Notes: generated from the letters alone by a model not told the origin. DNA of 40,479 nucleotides from Bacteroidales bacterium (GCA_028702675.1 JAQVOJ010000001.1:118502-158980), one strand, 5' to 3'. Positions 25,804-34,709 are shown, counted from the stretch's first letter. Made by a program: numbers and translations.

Positions 25804-26950
25804 GATTATAAGGATATCTTTCAAAATGCAACTCTTTCACAATCTTAAATAATTCATCTCTAAAGTAGTCAGTATTAATTGAATATTTAGCAGAAGTAAA
25901 AACTGCCGGCATATTTTTTCTAGCAATCCACATATCTTCTAATTGTTCCAAAAAAACTTCTTTATTAATAACATCATTGTCTGATATAGCGTCAATTTTA
26001 TTAAACACCATTAAAACCGGAATATTACCGGCTCCAATTTCGAGAAGAGTATTCTGAACTACCTCAATTTGCTTTTCATAATTTGGATGAGATACATCCA
26101 CGACATGAATTAGTAAATCGGATTCGCGAGTTTCATCTAAAGTTGATTTAAAAGATTCAACCAATTGATGAGGTAATTTACGAATAAAACCAACAGTATC
26201 ACTAAGTAAAAAAGGTAAATTATTTATTACAACTTTTCTTACAGTAGTATCTAATGTTGCAAATAATTTATTTTCTGCTAATACATCCGATTTACTAAGC
26301 ATATTCATTATTGTTGATTTACCTGCGTTAGTATATCCTACAAGAGCAACTCTAATTAAAGCTCCACGATTTTTTCGTTGTAAAGACATTTGGCTATCAA
26401 TTTTTTCAAGTTGCTTCTTAAGTTTCGAAATTTTATCACGAATAATTCTACGGTCTGTTTCAATTTCTGTTTCACCAGGACCTCTTAATCCAATTCCTCC
26501 CCTTTGACGTTCAAGGTGTGTCCACATTCGTGTAAGTCGAGGCAATAAGTATTGATATTGCGCAAGCTCTACTTGTGTTTTAGCATAAGCAGTTTTTGCT
26601 CGTAATGCAAAAATATCGAGAATAAGATGAGTACGATCTAATATTTTACGATTTAATATTTTTTCAATATTTCTTAATTGTGTAGGGCTTAATTCGTCAT
26701 CAAAGACAACAAGATCAATTTCGCTCTCTTCAACATATTGCTTAATTTCATCAAGTTTTCCGCTACCTACAAAATGCTTTACATGTGGTTTTTGAAGCGA
26801 TTGAAAAAAGGTTTTTTGAGGAATTACTCCTGCAGTTTTTACTAAAAATGCCAATTCTTCCAAATATTCTTTTACCTCATTTTTTGTTTGTTCTTCGGTA
26901 ATAAGACCTACCAAAACACAAGATTCAATTCTTTTTTTTGTTTCAATCAT
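25796..26950 (-). CDS. hflX: GTPase HflX
   Basis: Ribosome-associated GTPase of 384 residues that, in studied bacteria, splits stalled or stress-arrested 70S ribosomes. The N-terminal HflX domain includes VGSGKLDEIKQYVEE and VVFDDELSPTQLRNIEK. A coiled linker carries RGPGETEIETDRRIIRDKI. The G domain has G1 GYTNAGKS starting at residue 205, G3 SDTVGFIRKLPHQLVESFKS and G4 NKID. The protein ends soon after the G domain, with the short C-terminal part common in many bacteria. The ATG lies just 10 nt after the T-tract of a terminator belonging to the tonB transcript, so expression depends on read-through or on a promoter within that hairpin region. The stop codon is embedded in a CCCTAAA repeat. 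Confidence 0.95.
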   Translation of the reverse strand: MIETKKRIESCVLVGLITEEQTKNEVKEYLEELAFLVKTAGVIPQKTFFQSLQKPHVKHFVGSGKLDEIKQYVEESEIDLVVFDDELSPTQLRNIEKILNRKILDRTHLILDIFALRAKTAYAKTQVELAQYQYLLPRLTRMWTHLERQRGGIGLRGPGETEIETDRRIIRDKISKLKKQLEKIDSQMSLQRKNRGALIRVALVGYTNAGKSTIMNMLSKSDVLAENKLFATLDTTVRKVVINNLPFLLSDTVGFIRKLPHQLVESFKSTLDETRESDLLIHVVDVSHPNYEKQIEVVQNTLLEIGAGNIPVLMVFNKIDAISDNDVINKEVFLEQLEDMWIARKNMPAVFTSAKYSINTDYFRDELFKIVKELHFERYPYNRV

Positions 26951-26960
26951 AAATGAATAT

Positions 26961-26985
26961 AAAAAACCCCGATTGTAAATCGGGG
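26961..26985 (-). terminator. Rho-independent terminator of tonB
   Basis: On the minus strand CCCCGAT pairs with ATCGGGG around a 5-nt loop (plus coordinates 26967-26985), followed by six T. It lies 24 bp past the tonB stop, and its T-tract ends 10 nt before the hflX ATG. Confidence 0.88.
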
Positions 26986-27009
26986 TATAGATTTAATATT
27001 TTTTGTTTC

Positions 27010-27711
27010 TTAATACAACTTAAAGTTAATAGGTACAACATAAGTAACAGGAACTGCTTTACCTCTTTGTTTGCCAGGGCTCCAAGGCGGAATCATTCTT
27101 ACAACTCGAAGAGCTTCTTCATCGAGATAAGGATCAACTCCACGTGCTAGAGTTACACTTGTTACAGCTCCATTGGCACCAATTACAAATTGTACAAATA
27201 CCCGACCTTGAATACCATTTTCTTTAGCTATTTCGGGGTATTTAGTATTTTCAGCAATAAACTTCATTAAAGCTGCATCTCCACCAGGAAATGTTGGTTT
27301 TTCTTCAACCACTGCAAAAGAAATCGGTTCAACTTCTTCTTCTTCTTCATCTTCGAAACTAGTCATGTTAATATCTGTCTGTGTTGTCTCATCAGCTTCA
27401 GAATCAAAATCAAAATCACTTTCAACCTCAACATCATCTTCTACAATGTTTAATTCTTCAATAACTTCCTGTTCGGGTTCGGGTTCGGGTTCGGGTTCGG
27501 GAGGGGGTGGCTCTTCTTCCATAAATGTGTTATCTATTTCTTCTTCAAAAACATCCTCTACAGCTAAATCTCCAAGTGAGCTCGAAGATGCTTCACTGTT
27601 TGACCATTCAAAAGCAAATAATACAATACCCAAAACTAAGGCTAAACTTATAAGGGTAAAGGTTTGCTTATGCTTTTCTAAATTGGCTTTTTCTGACTTT
27701 TTAACCTGCAT
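27010..27711 (-). CDS. Energy transducer TonB
   Basis: Inner-membrane protein that passes proton-motive energy from ExbB/ExbD to TonB-dependent outer-membrane transporters; 233 residues. A cytoplasmic N-terminus (MQVKKSEKANLEKHK) leads to one membrane helix (residues about 18-36). A periplasmic acidic and proline-rich spacer follows, with PEPEPEPEPEQE encoded by five TTCGGG hexamers (27472-27501 on the plus strand). The C-terminal TonB domain (residues about 150-233) shows FPGGDAALMKFIAENTKYP, GRVFVQFVIGANGAV, LDEEALRVVRMIPPWSPGKQRG and VPINFKL. From memory, the FPGG start and PxWxPGKQRGK motif are typical of Bacteroidota TonB. ExbB and ExbD are not in the window. It ends at a strong terminator. 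Confidence 0.95.
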   Translation of the reverse strand: MQVKKSEKANLEKHKQTFTLISLALVLGIVLFAFEWSNSEASSSSLGDLAVEDVFEEEIDNTFMEEEPPPPEPEPEPEPEQEVIEELNIVEDDVEVESDFDFDSEADETTQTDINMTSFEDEEEEEVEPISFAVVEEKPTFPGGDAALMKFIAENTKYPEIAKENGIQGRVFVQFVIGANGAVTSVTLARGVDPYLDEEALRVVRMIPPWSPGKQRGKAVPVTYVVPINFKLY

Positions 27712-28122
27712 AGTAGTAAATTTTAGGTTGTAAAATTACATTTTTTAAGAAACTCTTCAAAACTTTTTATAAATACTTAATTGTTTATTTCTATTTATTT
27801 TTATTATATGCTTTTATTATATTTTTAAATCATTAATTATTAAGTATTTATAATTATAACGTTTGATTTTATTTTCTATTTTATTTAATAGATAAATTAT
27901 CCGTTAATATTCCATAAAATAATAATAATTTTTACGATGTAAAATTATACTCTGTGAATGTGAAAAATATTTTAATAAAAAATATAGCAATTTAGAATGC
28001 TTATAATGAATATCAAATTTTTCTATAAATAAAACTTTTGCTAATTAAACCTGATTCAAAATAAATATTTGGCATTAAAACACAACAATACTATCTTAGA
28101 GCCAAATTACAATTATTATAAA
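27712..28122. other. AT-rich divergent spacer, tonB-dipeptidase (411 bp)
   Basis: Very AT-rich noncoding DNA between divergent genes that must hold both promoters. I could not find a clear TAnnTTTG box on either strand. No RNA gene, repeat or convincing small ORF is seen. A TTG-initiated extension of the dipeptidase frame enters it (from 28069) but adds no signal-like sequence. Confidence 0.6.
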
Positions 28123-29733
28123 ATGAAAAACATTTTTTTTACAATCCTTTTAAGTTTATTATCATTATTAATTTATTGTCAAGATCATCCTGACTGGGTT
28201 GGGGGTTATCCTGATGGCTGCACAAGTATAACAATTGGTAAAAATGCAACTGCGGATGGTTCCGTAATTACATCTCATACCGACGACAGTCACAGAACTC
28301 GATCGTGGGTAAATATTGTTCCCGAACAAAAACATAAAAACGGCGATAGTTTAGTAATGTACAAGCGTGTACCATGCGATAGTTTTGCAATGCCCACTTA
28401 TGCACACATACCAATAGGTAAAATTCCTCAAGCTAAACAAACATATCAATACATTAACACTGCTTATCCGAGTATGAATCAGCATCAATTAGGTATTGGC
28501 GAATCAACATTTGGAGGACGTGAATGTTTACAATCTGATGCCGGACTCATAGATTGTCAACGTTTATGTCAACTAATGCTTGAAAGATGTAAAACAGCTC
28601 GTGAAGCCATTAAAATTGGTGGCACACTTTGCGAACAATATGGGTGGAACGACTATGGCGAATGTCTTACAATTGCAGATACCGAAGAAGTTTGGCACTT
28701 TGAAATTGTAGGACCGGGTAAAGGAAATATTGGCGCTATATGGGTAGCACAACGTGTGCCTGACGATCATGTTTCGTGTAATAATAATGCTAGTCGTATC
28801 ATGGAAATTAATTTAGAAAATCCTGATTTTTTTATGGCAAGCGAAAATATTTTTCAAATGGCTCAAGATAGTAACTGGTGGAATCCTGAAAAAGAAGCTT
28901 TTCGTTTTGCATATGCTTATGCTCCCGAATCAAGAACATCCTTGGCAAGCCGCAGACGTACCTGGCGAATTTTCGATTTATTAGCACCTTCGTTAAAACT
29001 AGATCCAAATGCCGAAAATTATCCATTCTCTATTAAACCAGATACATTAGTATCAATGGAAAAGCTTGTAAGTATTTTTAAAGACTACTATCAAGGTACA
29101 CCTTACGATATGAGACGAAATATTACTACTACTAACGAAAACGGAAATACAATAATTTCACCTCTTGCAAATCCATTTATGCCTTACGATCAACTTGACT
29201 TACACAATGTAAGTGGAGGCTGGTATTCAACTAGCGATAATGGTAATATTACATTTCTTGGCGAAAGAACTATTGCCAGATGGTACACAATGTATGCTAC
29301 AATATTGCAATCTCGTGGATGGCTACCTGATGAAGTTGGTGGAATTGCATGGTTAGCAATGGATAATGTTGCTTCATCAATTTATATTCCTGTTTATTGC
29401 TCTGTTACAGATTTACCACAAACATACAAAACACCAGGACGCCCTAACGGATATACATTGCAATCAGCATGGTGGGTATTTAATCGTTTAGGTACTTTGG
29501 CGGCTCAGCGTTGGGGTGATATGCACAAAACTATCGATACTGTGTGGCAACCATGGCAAAAAGAACTTTTCGATAATCAAAAAAATATCGATAATTTGGC
29601 TAAAAACATAAAATCTGAAAAAAGAAGAAAAGAATTTCTTACACAGTACTCAAACGACTGGGGAAACAAAGTAGTAAGAAAAGCTGTAGAATTAGGCGAT
29701 TTATTATGGACTAAATATGATGAAAAGTTTTAA
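28123..29733 (+). CDS. Secreted C69 family dipeptidase
   Basis: An exported peptidase of 536 residues. The start at 28123 is chosen because it gives a clean signal peptide (MKNIFFTILLSLLSLLIYCQ); an in-frame TTG 54 bases upstream would bury it. Peptidase C69 (PepD-like) enzymes are Ntn-hydrolases whose nucleophile is an N-terminal Cys after processing. Here Cys33 lies in YPDGCTSITIGKNATADGS, followed by SHTDDSH. Other family segments are GIGESTFGGRE, ICEQYG-like LCEQYGWNDYGECLTIADTEEVWHFEI, and FRFAYAYAPESRTSLASRRRTWRIFDLLAPS. It probably hydrolyses dipeptides in the periplasm. It converges on birA with a 31-bp gap. Confidence 0.92.
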   Translation: MKNIFFTILLSLLSLLIYCQDHPDWVGGYPDGCTSITIGKNATADGSVITSHTDDSHRTRSWVNIVPEQKHKNGDSLVMYKRVPCDSFAMPTYAHIPIGKIPQAKQTYQYINTAYPSMNQHQLGIGESTFGGRECLQSDAGLIDCQRLCQLMLERCKTAREAIKIGGTLCEQYGWNDYGECLTIADTEEVWHFEIVGPGKGNIGAIWVAQRVPDDHVSCNNNASRIMEINLENPDFFMASENIFQMAQDSNWWNPEKEAFRFAYAYAPESRTSLASRRRTWRIFDLLAPSLKLDPNAENYPFSIKPDTLVSMEKLVSIFKDYYQGTPYDMRRNITTTNENGNTIISPLANPFMPYDQLDLHNVSGGWYSTSDNGNITFLGERTIARWYTMYATILQSRGWLPDEVGGIAWLAMDNVASSIYIPVYCSVTDLPQTYKTPGRPNGYTLQSAWWVFNRLGTLAAQRWGDMHKTIDTVWQPWQKELFDNQKNIDNLAKNIKSEKRRKEFLTQYSNDWGNKVVRKAVELGDLLWTKYDEKF

Positions 29734-29764
29734 ATTGTAAATTGTTTTGCAATACAAATCACTG

Positions 29765-30475
29765 TTAAACTAATTGTATTTCTTTAAAAACACATGTAAT
29801 AACAGAACCATCTTCTTTCTGCAAAACTAATTCGCCTGTTGATAAAACATCTTGAATGCTTGCACTAATAAATTCTGATTTGTATAAATATTTTTGGTAC
29901 TCTTTAAAACCAAATAACTTATTTAAATATTCACTTTTTTGATTATAGTTAGTATTTAATCTATTCAAAACCTTTTCAATCAATAATTTAGTATCTCTTT
30001 CAAGATTGTGAGTTTGTTTAGTTATTAAATTTAAAGATATTGCTTGAGTTAATTCTTTAGGAAAACTATTTTGATTTACATTTAATCCTATTCCTATAAT
30101 TGAACTGCTTAAAAATCTTCCTTTTACATTGTTTTCGATAAGTATTCCTGCCAATTTTTTACCATTAATCAAAATATCATTAGGCCATTTTATCTGTGCT
30201 TTTATACTATAATCATCCAAAAAATCAATTATTCCTAATGATGATTTGATGCTAATATCAAATTGATTTTCCATTGGCATATTATGGAAACAAACAATAC
30301 TTATTAAAATATTTTTTCCGTTTTCTGAATGCCAACAATTACCTTTTTGCCCCTTGCCTTTCAATTGAAACTGGCTTATTATTGCTGCATTTTGATTTAA
30401 CCCATCCTTAATAAGACGTTGTGCTTCTGCATTGGTAGAATCTAATTCCTGATATAAAAATTGCTTAAAACGCAT
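29765..30475 (-). CDS. birA: Biotin--[acetyl-CoA-carboxylase] ligase
   Basis: Attaches biotin to carboxylase carrier proteins via biotinyl-AMP; 236 residues. It is the short ligase form without the N-terminal DNA-binding domain of E. coli BirA, so it is not expected to act as a repressor. Motifs in order: ELDSTNAEAQRL (residues about 10-21), the biotinyl-AMP loop LKGKGQKGNCWHS, IKWPNDILINGKKLAGILIE and IIGIGLNVNQ. The start follows directly after the seven-T tract of the upstream terminator, with no spacer. No other in-frame start fits, because ELDSTNAEA lies only ten codons in. A small C-terminal SH3-like domain completes it. Confidence 0.93.
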   Translation of the reverse strand: MRFKQFLYQELDSTNAEAQRLIKDGLNQNAAIISQFQLKGKGQKGNCWHSENGKNILISIVCFHNMPMENQFDISIKSSLGIIDFLDDYSIKAQIKWPNDILINGKKLAGILIENNVKGRFLSSSIIGIGLNVNQNSFPKELTQAISLNLITKQTHNLERDTKLLIEKVLNRLNTNYNQKSEYLNKLFGFKEYQKYLYKSEFISASIQDVLSTGELVLQKEDGSVITCVFKEIQLV

Positions 30476-30497
30476 AAAAAAACCCCTTATCGGGGTT
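30476..30497 (-). terminator. Rho-independent terminator of the beta-barrel gene, abutting birA
   Basis: On the minus strand AACCCC-GATAA-GGGGTT forms a 6-bp stem, with a run of seven T immediately followed by the birA ATG (75-73 of the 304xx block). It begins 8 bp after the stop codon of the upstream gene. Confidence 0.8.
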
Positions 30498-30504
30498 CAA
30501 TTTT

Positions 30505-31305
30505 TTAAATTTTATATTTAATTCCTATCTTAAATCCACCAAGTAGAGGATTTGTTTTAAATCTTTCCTTTTCGTTAGTACCTGCACTATTCTCTTCAGG
30601 AACATATTTGCTTTCAATATCCTCACCTAAACCATTAATTCCTTCCATATCAGTAAAAGTATATTGAAAACGTACTCCAATACTTAAAAACAAACTTTCT
30701 TCAATTAATGCTATATCAGAACCAAATCCCATAGCAATTGCAAATCCATTTTTTGAAAATGTTTCCTGCACATTTTCATCTTCTTTGTTTTCGAAAAAAT
30801 AATTAGGTATAATATCGCTTGGATTCTTATATGTTCCTGTTGGTATTTTTAAACCTGCCACATATGAATCCTCATCATCAAAAGTTCTATTGTAAGTTGC
30901 ACCATTAACCATTTGAAAAACAGGACCGATTTCAAAATAAGAATCGCCACCTACTTTTAAAAGCAATGGAATATCAAAAGTTTTTAATCTTGTATTTGCA
31001 GTATATGAATTATAATCATCACCAACAAAATACTGCACATCGCCTACATATTTTTGATTAATTGTATTAATATTAAATTCTAAACCTAAACCAATTTGAT
31101 CGCTAAATTCGTAACCCACATTAAAACCCCAATAATAACCAAAAGGAACATCTACATCCATAGCAGCTCCCTCATCAAATACTTGTGGGTTTAATAACCA
31201 AGTACTATTGTAAGCAAAATGCCCACCTGCATAAAGCCCTTCTTGAGCAAAAGAAGATAATCCAAAACTTATAACAATGATAGAAATTACAAAAATCTTT
31301 TTCAT
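30505..31305 (-). CDS. Outer membrane beta-barrel protein (PorT/OmpA-like barrel)
   Basis: A 266-residue exported protein. The start at 31305 (MKKIFVISIIVISFGLSSFAQ) gives a clean signal peptide with cleavage after FAQ; a start 51 bases upstream adds a non-signal leader. The mature protein is a run of amphipathic beta strands: GLYAGGHFAYNSTWLLNPQ, GYYWGFNVGYEFSDQIGLGLEFNIN, TFDIPLLLKVGG, FEIGPVFQMVN, FAIAMGFGSDIALI, LFLSIGVRFQYTFTD, and the terminal LLGGFKIGIKYKI. This matches the outer-membrane barrel families with a PorT-type pattern. No peptidoglycan-binding domain or enzymatic motif is present. The function is unknown. It lies 66 bp downstream of nadA on the same strand and ends at a strong terminator. 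Confidence 0.85.
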   Translation of the reverse strand: MKKIFVISIIVISFGLSSFAQEGLYAGGHFAYNSTWLLNPQVFDEGAAMDVDVPFGYYWGFNVGYEFSDQIGLGLEFNINTINQKYVGDVQYFVGDDYNSYTANTRLKTFDIPLLLKVGGDSYFEIGPVFQMVNGATYNRTFDDEDSYVAGLKIPTGTYKNPSDIIPNYFFENKEDENVQETFSKNGFAIAMGFGSDIALIEESLFLSIGVRFQYTFTDMEGINGLGEDIESKYVPEENSAGTNEKERFKTNPLLGGFKIGIKYKI

Positions 31306-31371
31306 AATAATATGCTTTTTAATTAATGGTTCAAAAATAACATTTTTATTTAACAACTATAATTTGTTAAT

Positions 31372-32361
31372 CTATAATCCTAATTTTGCAGATATTTCTA
31401 ACATTTTACGAATGGGAAATTCTGCTCTCTTTCTTATTTTTTCATCAATTTCAATTTCCGGCAATTCATAAACTAAGCAATTATATAATTTTTCTAAAGT
31501 ATTAAGTTTCATAAAATTACAATCATTGCAAGCACATGTAGAATCTTTTGGAGGTGCGGGTATAAAATGCTTTTGTGGACTTTGCTTTTTCATTTGATGA
31601 ATTATACCTGATTCGGTTGCTACAATATATTCATTAGCATTATCTGTTTTAGAAAATTTCAAAATAGATGCTGTAGATCCAATATGATCAGCTACGAGTA
31701 GTACAGGTTTTTCACATTCGGGATGAGCTAAAATTTTGGCATTAGGATATTGTTTTTTTAGCTCCAAAATTGCTTCCAAACTAAATTCTTCGTGTACATG
31801 ACATGCACCATCCCACAAAACCATATTTCTGCCTGTTACAGAATTGATATAATTACCTAAGTTGCGATCAGGACCAAAAATCAATTTTTCATTTTTTTGA
31901 AAACTTTCTACTATATATTTTGCATTAGTTGAAGTTACCACTACATCGGTAAGAGCTTTAATAGCAGCACTTGTATTAACATAGCTTATTACTTTATAGC
32001 CTGGATGCTGTTTTATAAATTCCTCGAAAGCATCGGGAGGCACTGACTCGGCAAGTGAGCATCCTGCGTTCAAATCCGGTAAAAGAACTTTTTTATGTGG
32101 AGACAATATCTTAGCTGTTTCAGCCATAAAATGAACTCCTACAAAAACAATTATATCGGCTTTAGTTTCGGCAGCTAATTGCGACAATTTTAAACTATCA
32201 CCAACATAATCAGCTATATCTTGTAATTCAGAAACTGTATAAAAATGAGAAAGAATTACAGCATTTTTTTCTTTTTTAATTCTAAGTATTTCTTTTGAAA
32301 TATCAATATCTTTTGGTATTTCTTTTTCTAAATATCCTTTGCTTAAATTTTTTAAATCCAT
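31372..32361 (-). CDS. nadA: Quinolinate synthase
   Basis: Condenses iminoaspartate with dihydroxyacetone phosphate to quinolinate in de novo NAD synthesis; 329 residues, cytosolic, [4Fe-4S] enzyme. Cluster ligands are visible as Cys101 (DLNAGCSLAES), Cys187 (WDGACHVHEEF) and a cysteine of the CACNDCNFM segment near residue 280. Substrate motifs include ILSHFYTVSELQDIADYVGDSL, VTSTNAK and FGPDRNLGNYI. Length fits the compact NadA class. The partner genes nadB and nadC are not in the window. A possible promoter with minus-strand TAATTTTG lies about 105 bp upstream (32466-32473), with a short 16-bp spacer to a TTTG. Confidence 0.95.
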   Translation of the reverse strand: MDLKNLSKGYLEKEIPKDIDISKEILRIKKEKNAVILSHFYTVSELQDIADYVGDSLKLSQLAAETKADIIVFVGVHFMAETAKILSPHKKVLLPDLNAGCSLAESVPPDAFEEFIKQHPGYKVISYVNTSAAIKALTDVVVTSTNAKYIVESFQKNEKLIFGPDRNLGNYINSVTGRNMVLWDGACHVHEEFSLEAILELKKQYPNAKILAHPECEKPVLLVADHIGSTASILKFSKTDNANEYIVATESGIIHQMKKQSPQKHFIPAPPKDSTCACNDCNFMKLNTLEKLYNCLVYELPEIEIDEKIRKRAEFPIRKMLEISAKLGL

Positions 32362-32881
32362 TCATATTATATTTTAATATTATATTTATTATTTATTTAT
32401 TTTAAAAATAAAAGATGATAATAATATAGTGTTAAGAGCGGTATTTTTTTTTGTTTTATGTATTGCAAAATTAAAATATTAAAAACTATCAAACGAAATT
32501 AACAACTAAAAAATTTGAACAAAATTGAAAACTAATAACTTGTAATTTTAATTAACAATTGTTAAAAGTGGTATTAAAATAAAAGTTAACAAATTAAAAA
32601 CTAACCAAAATATTTAATTCATTGTTAATATTTGTGAATTATTATTGAAAGAAAAATCTTGTTTTGTTAGTTTAATTTTATAAGCAATAATTTAAACAAA
32701 AATGCAAGTATTATTTGTTATTATTTTTTCTATTAAATACACAGTAATATTAATAAACTGTTGAAATCTTATGTTATTGTTTAGCAACAGATTAGTATAA
32801 TTAATTGAATTAATAGGTTGATTTAATGAAAATTAACAGTTGTTAATAAAAATTATAATGTTATAATAAGCTGTATTTCAG
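32362..32881. other. AT-rich noncoding region with palindromes (520 bp)
   Basis: The longest gene-free stretch of the window. It contains a perfect 14-bp palindrome TTAACAATTGTTAA (32552-32565) and a near copy TTAACAGTTGTTAA (32833-32846). It also contains a 15-bp motif found twice, GTTAAGAGCGGTATT (32431-32445) and GTTAAAAGTGGTATT (32561-32575), the second overlapping the palindrome. Many loose GTTAA/TTAAC words fill the rest. No ORF or recognisable RNA is seen. It lies between the lipoprotein 3' end and the nadA start, so it should hold the nadA promoter. Confidence 0.6.
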
Positions 32882-33327
32882 TTAAAATAATTTAAATAAA
32901 TTTACAAGATCACTAGCTACCGAAATAGCTGATGAAGCAGTGCTTACAGTAGATGATGTAATTTCTGATAATTTATCCATATTTAGAATTTTTTCTACTA
33001 CATCCATTGCATTTTCAGAGGTTATTAAATTGTTTGATCCGGTAACTAAACCTGCTGCAAATGCTTTTTTGTAAGAACTGTCGTTTTGGTTTGCTTTAAG
33101 TGTTTTGTAATATCCTGCTAATTTTATTGTATTAGTAAGATTTTGTGTATTAGATAAATCAAATTTTCCTGCAGATTTATAATTTGAATGCATATCGGCT
33201 AATAATTCGCCACATGCAGTTCCTGTAGCATTTGCAGCTGTATTGCTTGAAGCTACATTAGAAAGTGTATTACAAGAAACAAAAGAAAAACTAATGACAC
33301 TAAAAATAGAGATTTTAATAATTTCAT
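32882..33327 (-). pseudogene. Small lipoprotein gene with a one-base frameshift in the signal peptide
   Basis: The minus-strand ATG ending at 33327 starts a lipoprotein-like signal (MKLLKSLFLVSLVFLL) but runs into a stop codon after 24 codons. The -1 frame, which lacks any ATG, reads FVSCNTLSNVASS with a good lipobox and stays open through GTACGELLADMHSNYKSAGKF to the end at 32882 (LVNLFKLF). Adding one T to the T4 run (33281-33284) or nearby T5 run (33286-33290) restores a 148-residue lipoprotein ending its signal with LVFLFVSC. The 446-nt span fits the loss of one base. The body has a pattern of Tyr/Lys/Asn helices and a Ser/Thr-rich tail, seen in small Bacteroidota lipoproteins of unknown role. 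The cause may be true decay, slippage-based switching or a sequencing error. Confidence 0.75.
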
Positions 33328-33359
33328 AATAATTTATTTTAAGTTTTATATATATTGTA

Positions 33360-34655
33360 TTAACTTATTTTAATAATAAAATATTGTTTTTTGCCTTTTT
33401 GAATAAGTAAATATTTATTATTAATTAAATAATTTTCGTTTATGATTCCATCTTTATCTGTATATTTTTCTTTATTAATACTGAGTCCGTTTCCTTGAAT
33501 AGTGCGGCGGAGTTCTCCTTTTGATGGAAAGATATTTGTATAATCGGTTAACAAATCAATAATTGGAATGCCATTTTTAAATAAGTTAAAATCTACATTA
33601 AATACTGGTACTCCTTCAAAAACAGAAAAAAACAATTTTTCATCGAGTTGTATTAATTCTGAATTAGTAGATTTTCCAAATAAAATTTTAGAAGCTTTTA
33701 CGGATTTTTGGTAAGCATCAGTAGAGTGCACCATGCATGTAATTTCTTCGGCAAGTTTGTTTTGTAATAAGCGTAAATGTGGTTCTTTATTATGTTTTTC
33801 GATAATATTGTAAATATATTTTTTGTCGAGAAGAGTAAAAATTTTAATATATTTTTCTGCTTCTTCATCAGAAGTATTTAACCAAAACTGATAAAATTTA
33901 TAAGCAGAGGTTCTATTTTCGTCTAGCCAAACATTTCCATCTTCTGTTTTACCAAACTTACTTCCATCTGCTTTTGTAATAAGTGGGCATGTTAATGCAT
34001 AAGCTTCTCCTTGTACTGTACGGCGAATAAGTTCGGTGCCTGTTGTTATATTTCCCCACTGGTCGCTTCCACCCATTTGTAGTTTACAATTATATTCTTT
34101 ATAAAGATGTAAAAAATCATATGCTTGCAAAAGTTGATAAGAAAATTCAGTAAATGACATTCCTGAACCGGTTTCTCCTGTAAGTCTCTTTTTTACAGAG
34201 TCTTTCGACATCATATAATTTACAGTAATATGTTTACCTACATCTCTAACAAAATCAAGAAAACCAAAATTTTTCATCCAGTCGTAATTATTTACAAGGA
34301 TAGCTTTATTTTTAGCTTTATCGTTAAAGTTTAGGAATTTACTGATTTGCTGTTTAATACATTTTTGATTGTGAAATAAAGTTTCTTCGTTAAGTAAGTT
34401 ACGTTCTTGAGATTTACCACTCGGATCACCAACCATACCGGTTGCTCCACCTAAAACTACTATAGGTTGATGTCCACATTCCTGAAGATGTTTTAACATC
34501 ATTAAGCTTACTAAATGACCAATATGTAAAGAGTCGGCAGTTGGGTCAATACCTACATAAGCACTGACTATTTTATCAGATTTAAATAAATTTTCGGTTT
34601 CGGGCATAATATCGTGAATCATACCTCTCCATTTTAATTCTTCAACAAAATTCAT
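33360..34655 (-). CDS. tyrS: Tyrosyl-tRNA synthetase
   Basis: Charges tRNA-Tyr; class I synthetase of 431 residues. The start at 34655 ([19 protein letters not shown]) is the standard TyrS beginning; the longer frame adds 17 hydrophobic residues from the spacer. The HIGH motif is DSLHIGHL (residues 41-48), and the KMSKS-equivalent is [14 protein letters not shown]. Other markers are [34 protein letters not shown] and [12 protein letters not shown]. The C-terminal S4 RNA-binding domain covers about residues 355-431 ([20 protein letters not shown]). It lies 54 bp after the M1 peptidase gene and 32 bp before the broken lipoprotein gene on the same strand, so co-transcription is likely. Confidence 0.97.
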   Translation of the reverse strand: MNFVEELKWRGMIHDIMPETENLFKSDKIVSAYVGIDPTADSLHIGHLVSLMMLKHLQECGHQPIVVLGGATGMVGDPSGKSQERNLLNEETLFHNQKCIKQQISKFLNFNDKAKNKAILVNNYDWMKNFGFLDFVRDVGKHITVNYMMSKDSVKKRLTGETGSGMSFTEFSYQLLQAYDFLHLYKEYNCKLQMGGSDQWGNITTGTELIRRTVQGEAYALTCPLITKADGSKFGKTEDGNVWLDENRTSAYKFYQFWLNTSDEEAEKYIKIFTLLDKKYIYNIIEKHNKEPHLRLLQNKLAEEITCMVHSTDAYQKSVKASKILFGKSTNSELIQLDEKLFFSVFEGVPVFNVDFNLFKNGIPIIDLLTDYTNIFPSKGELRRTIQGNGLSINKEKYTDKDGIINENYLINNKYLLIQKGKKQYFIIKIS

Positions 34656-34709
34656 AATATTAATATTTATAAAATTGAAATGAAAAAACTTTACAAAGAA
34701 ACACAAGTA

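Noticed and set aside
27365-27733. Plus-strand Ser/Gly-repeat ORF of 122 codons
   Set aside because: Antisense shadow of the acidic Pro-Glu spacer of tonB; its GSGSGSG run is the hexamer repeat read backwards.
28069-28122. TTG-start N-terminal extension of the C69 dipeptidase
   Set aside because: It would place 18 polar residues before an otherwise perfect signal peptide that starts at an ATG.
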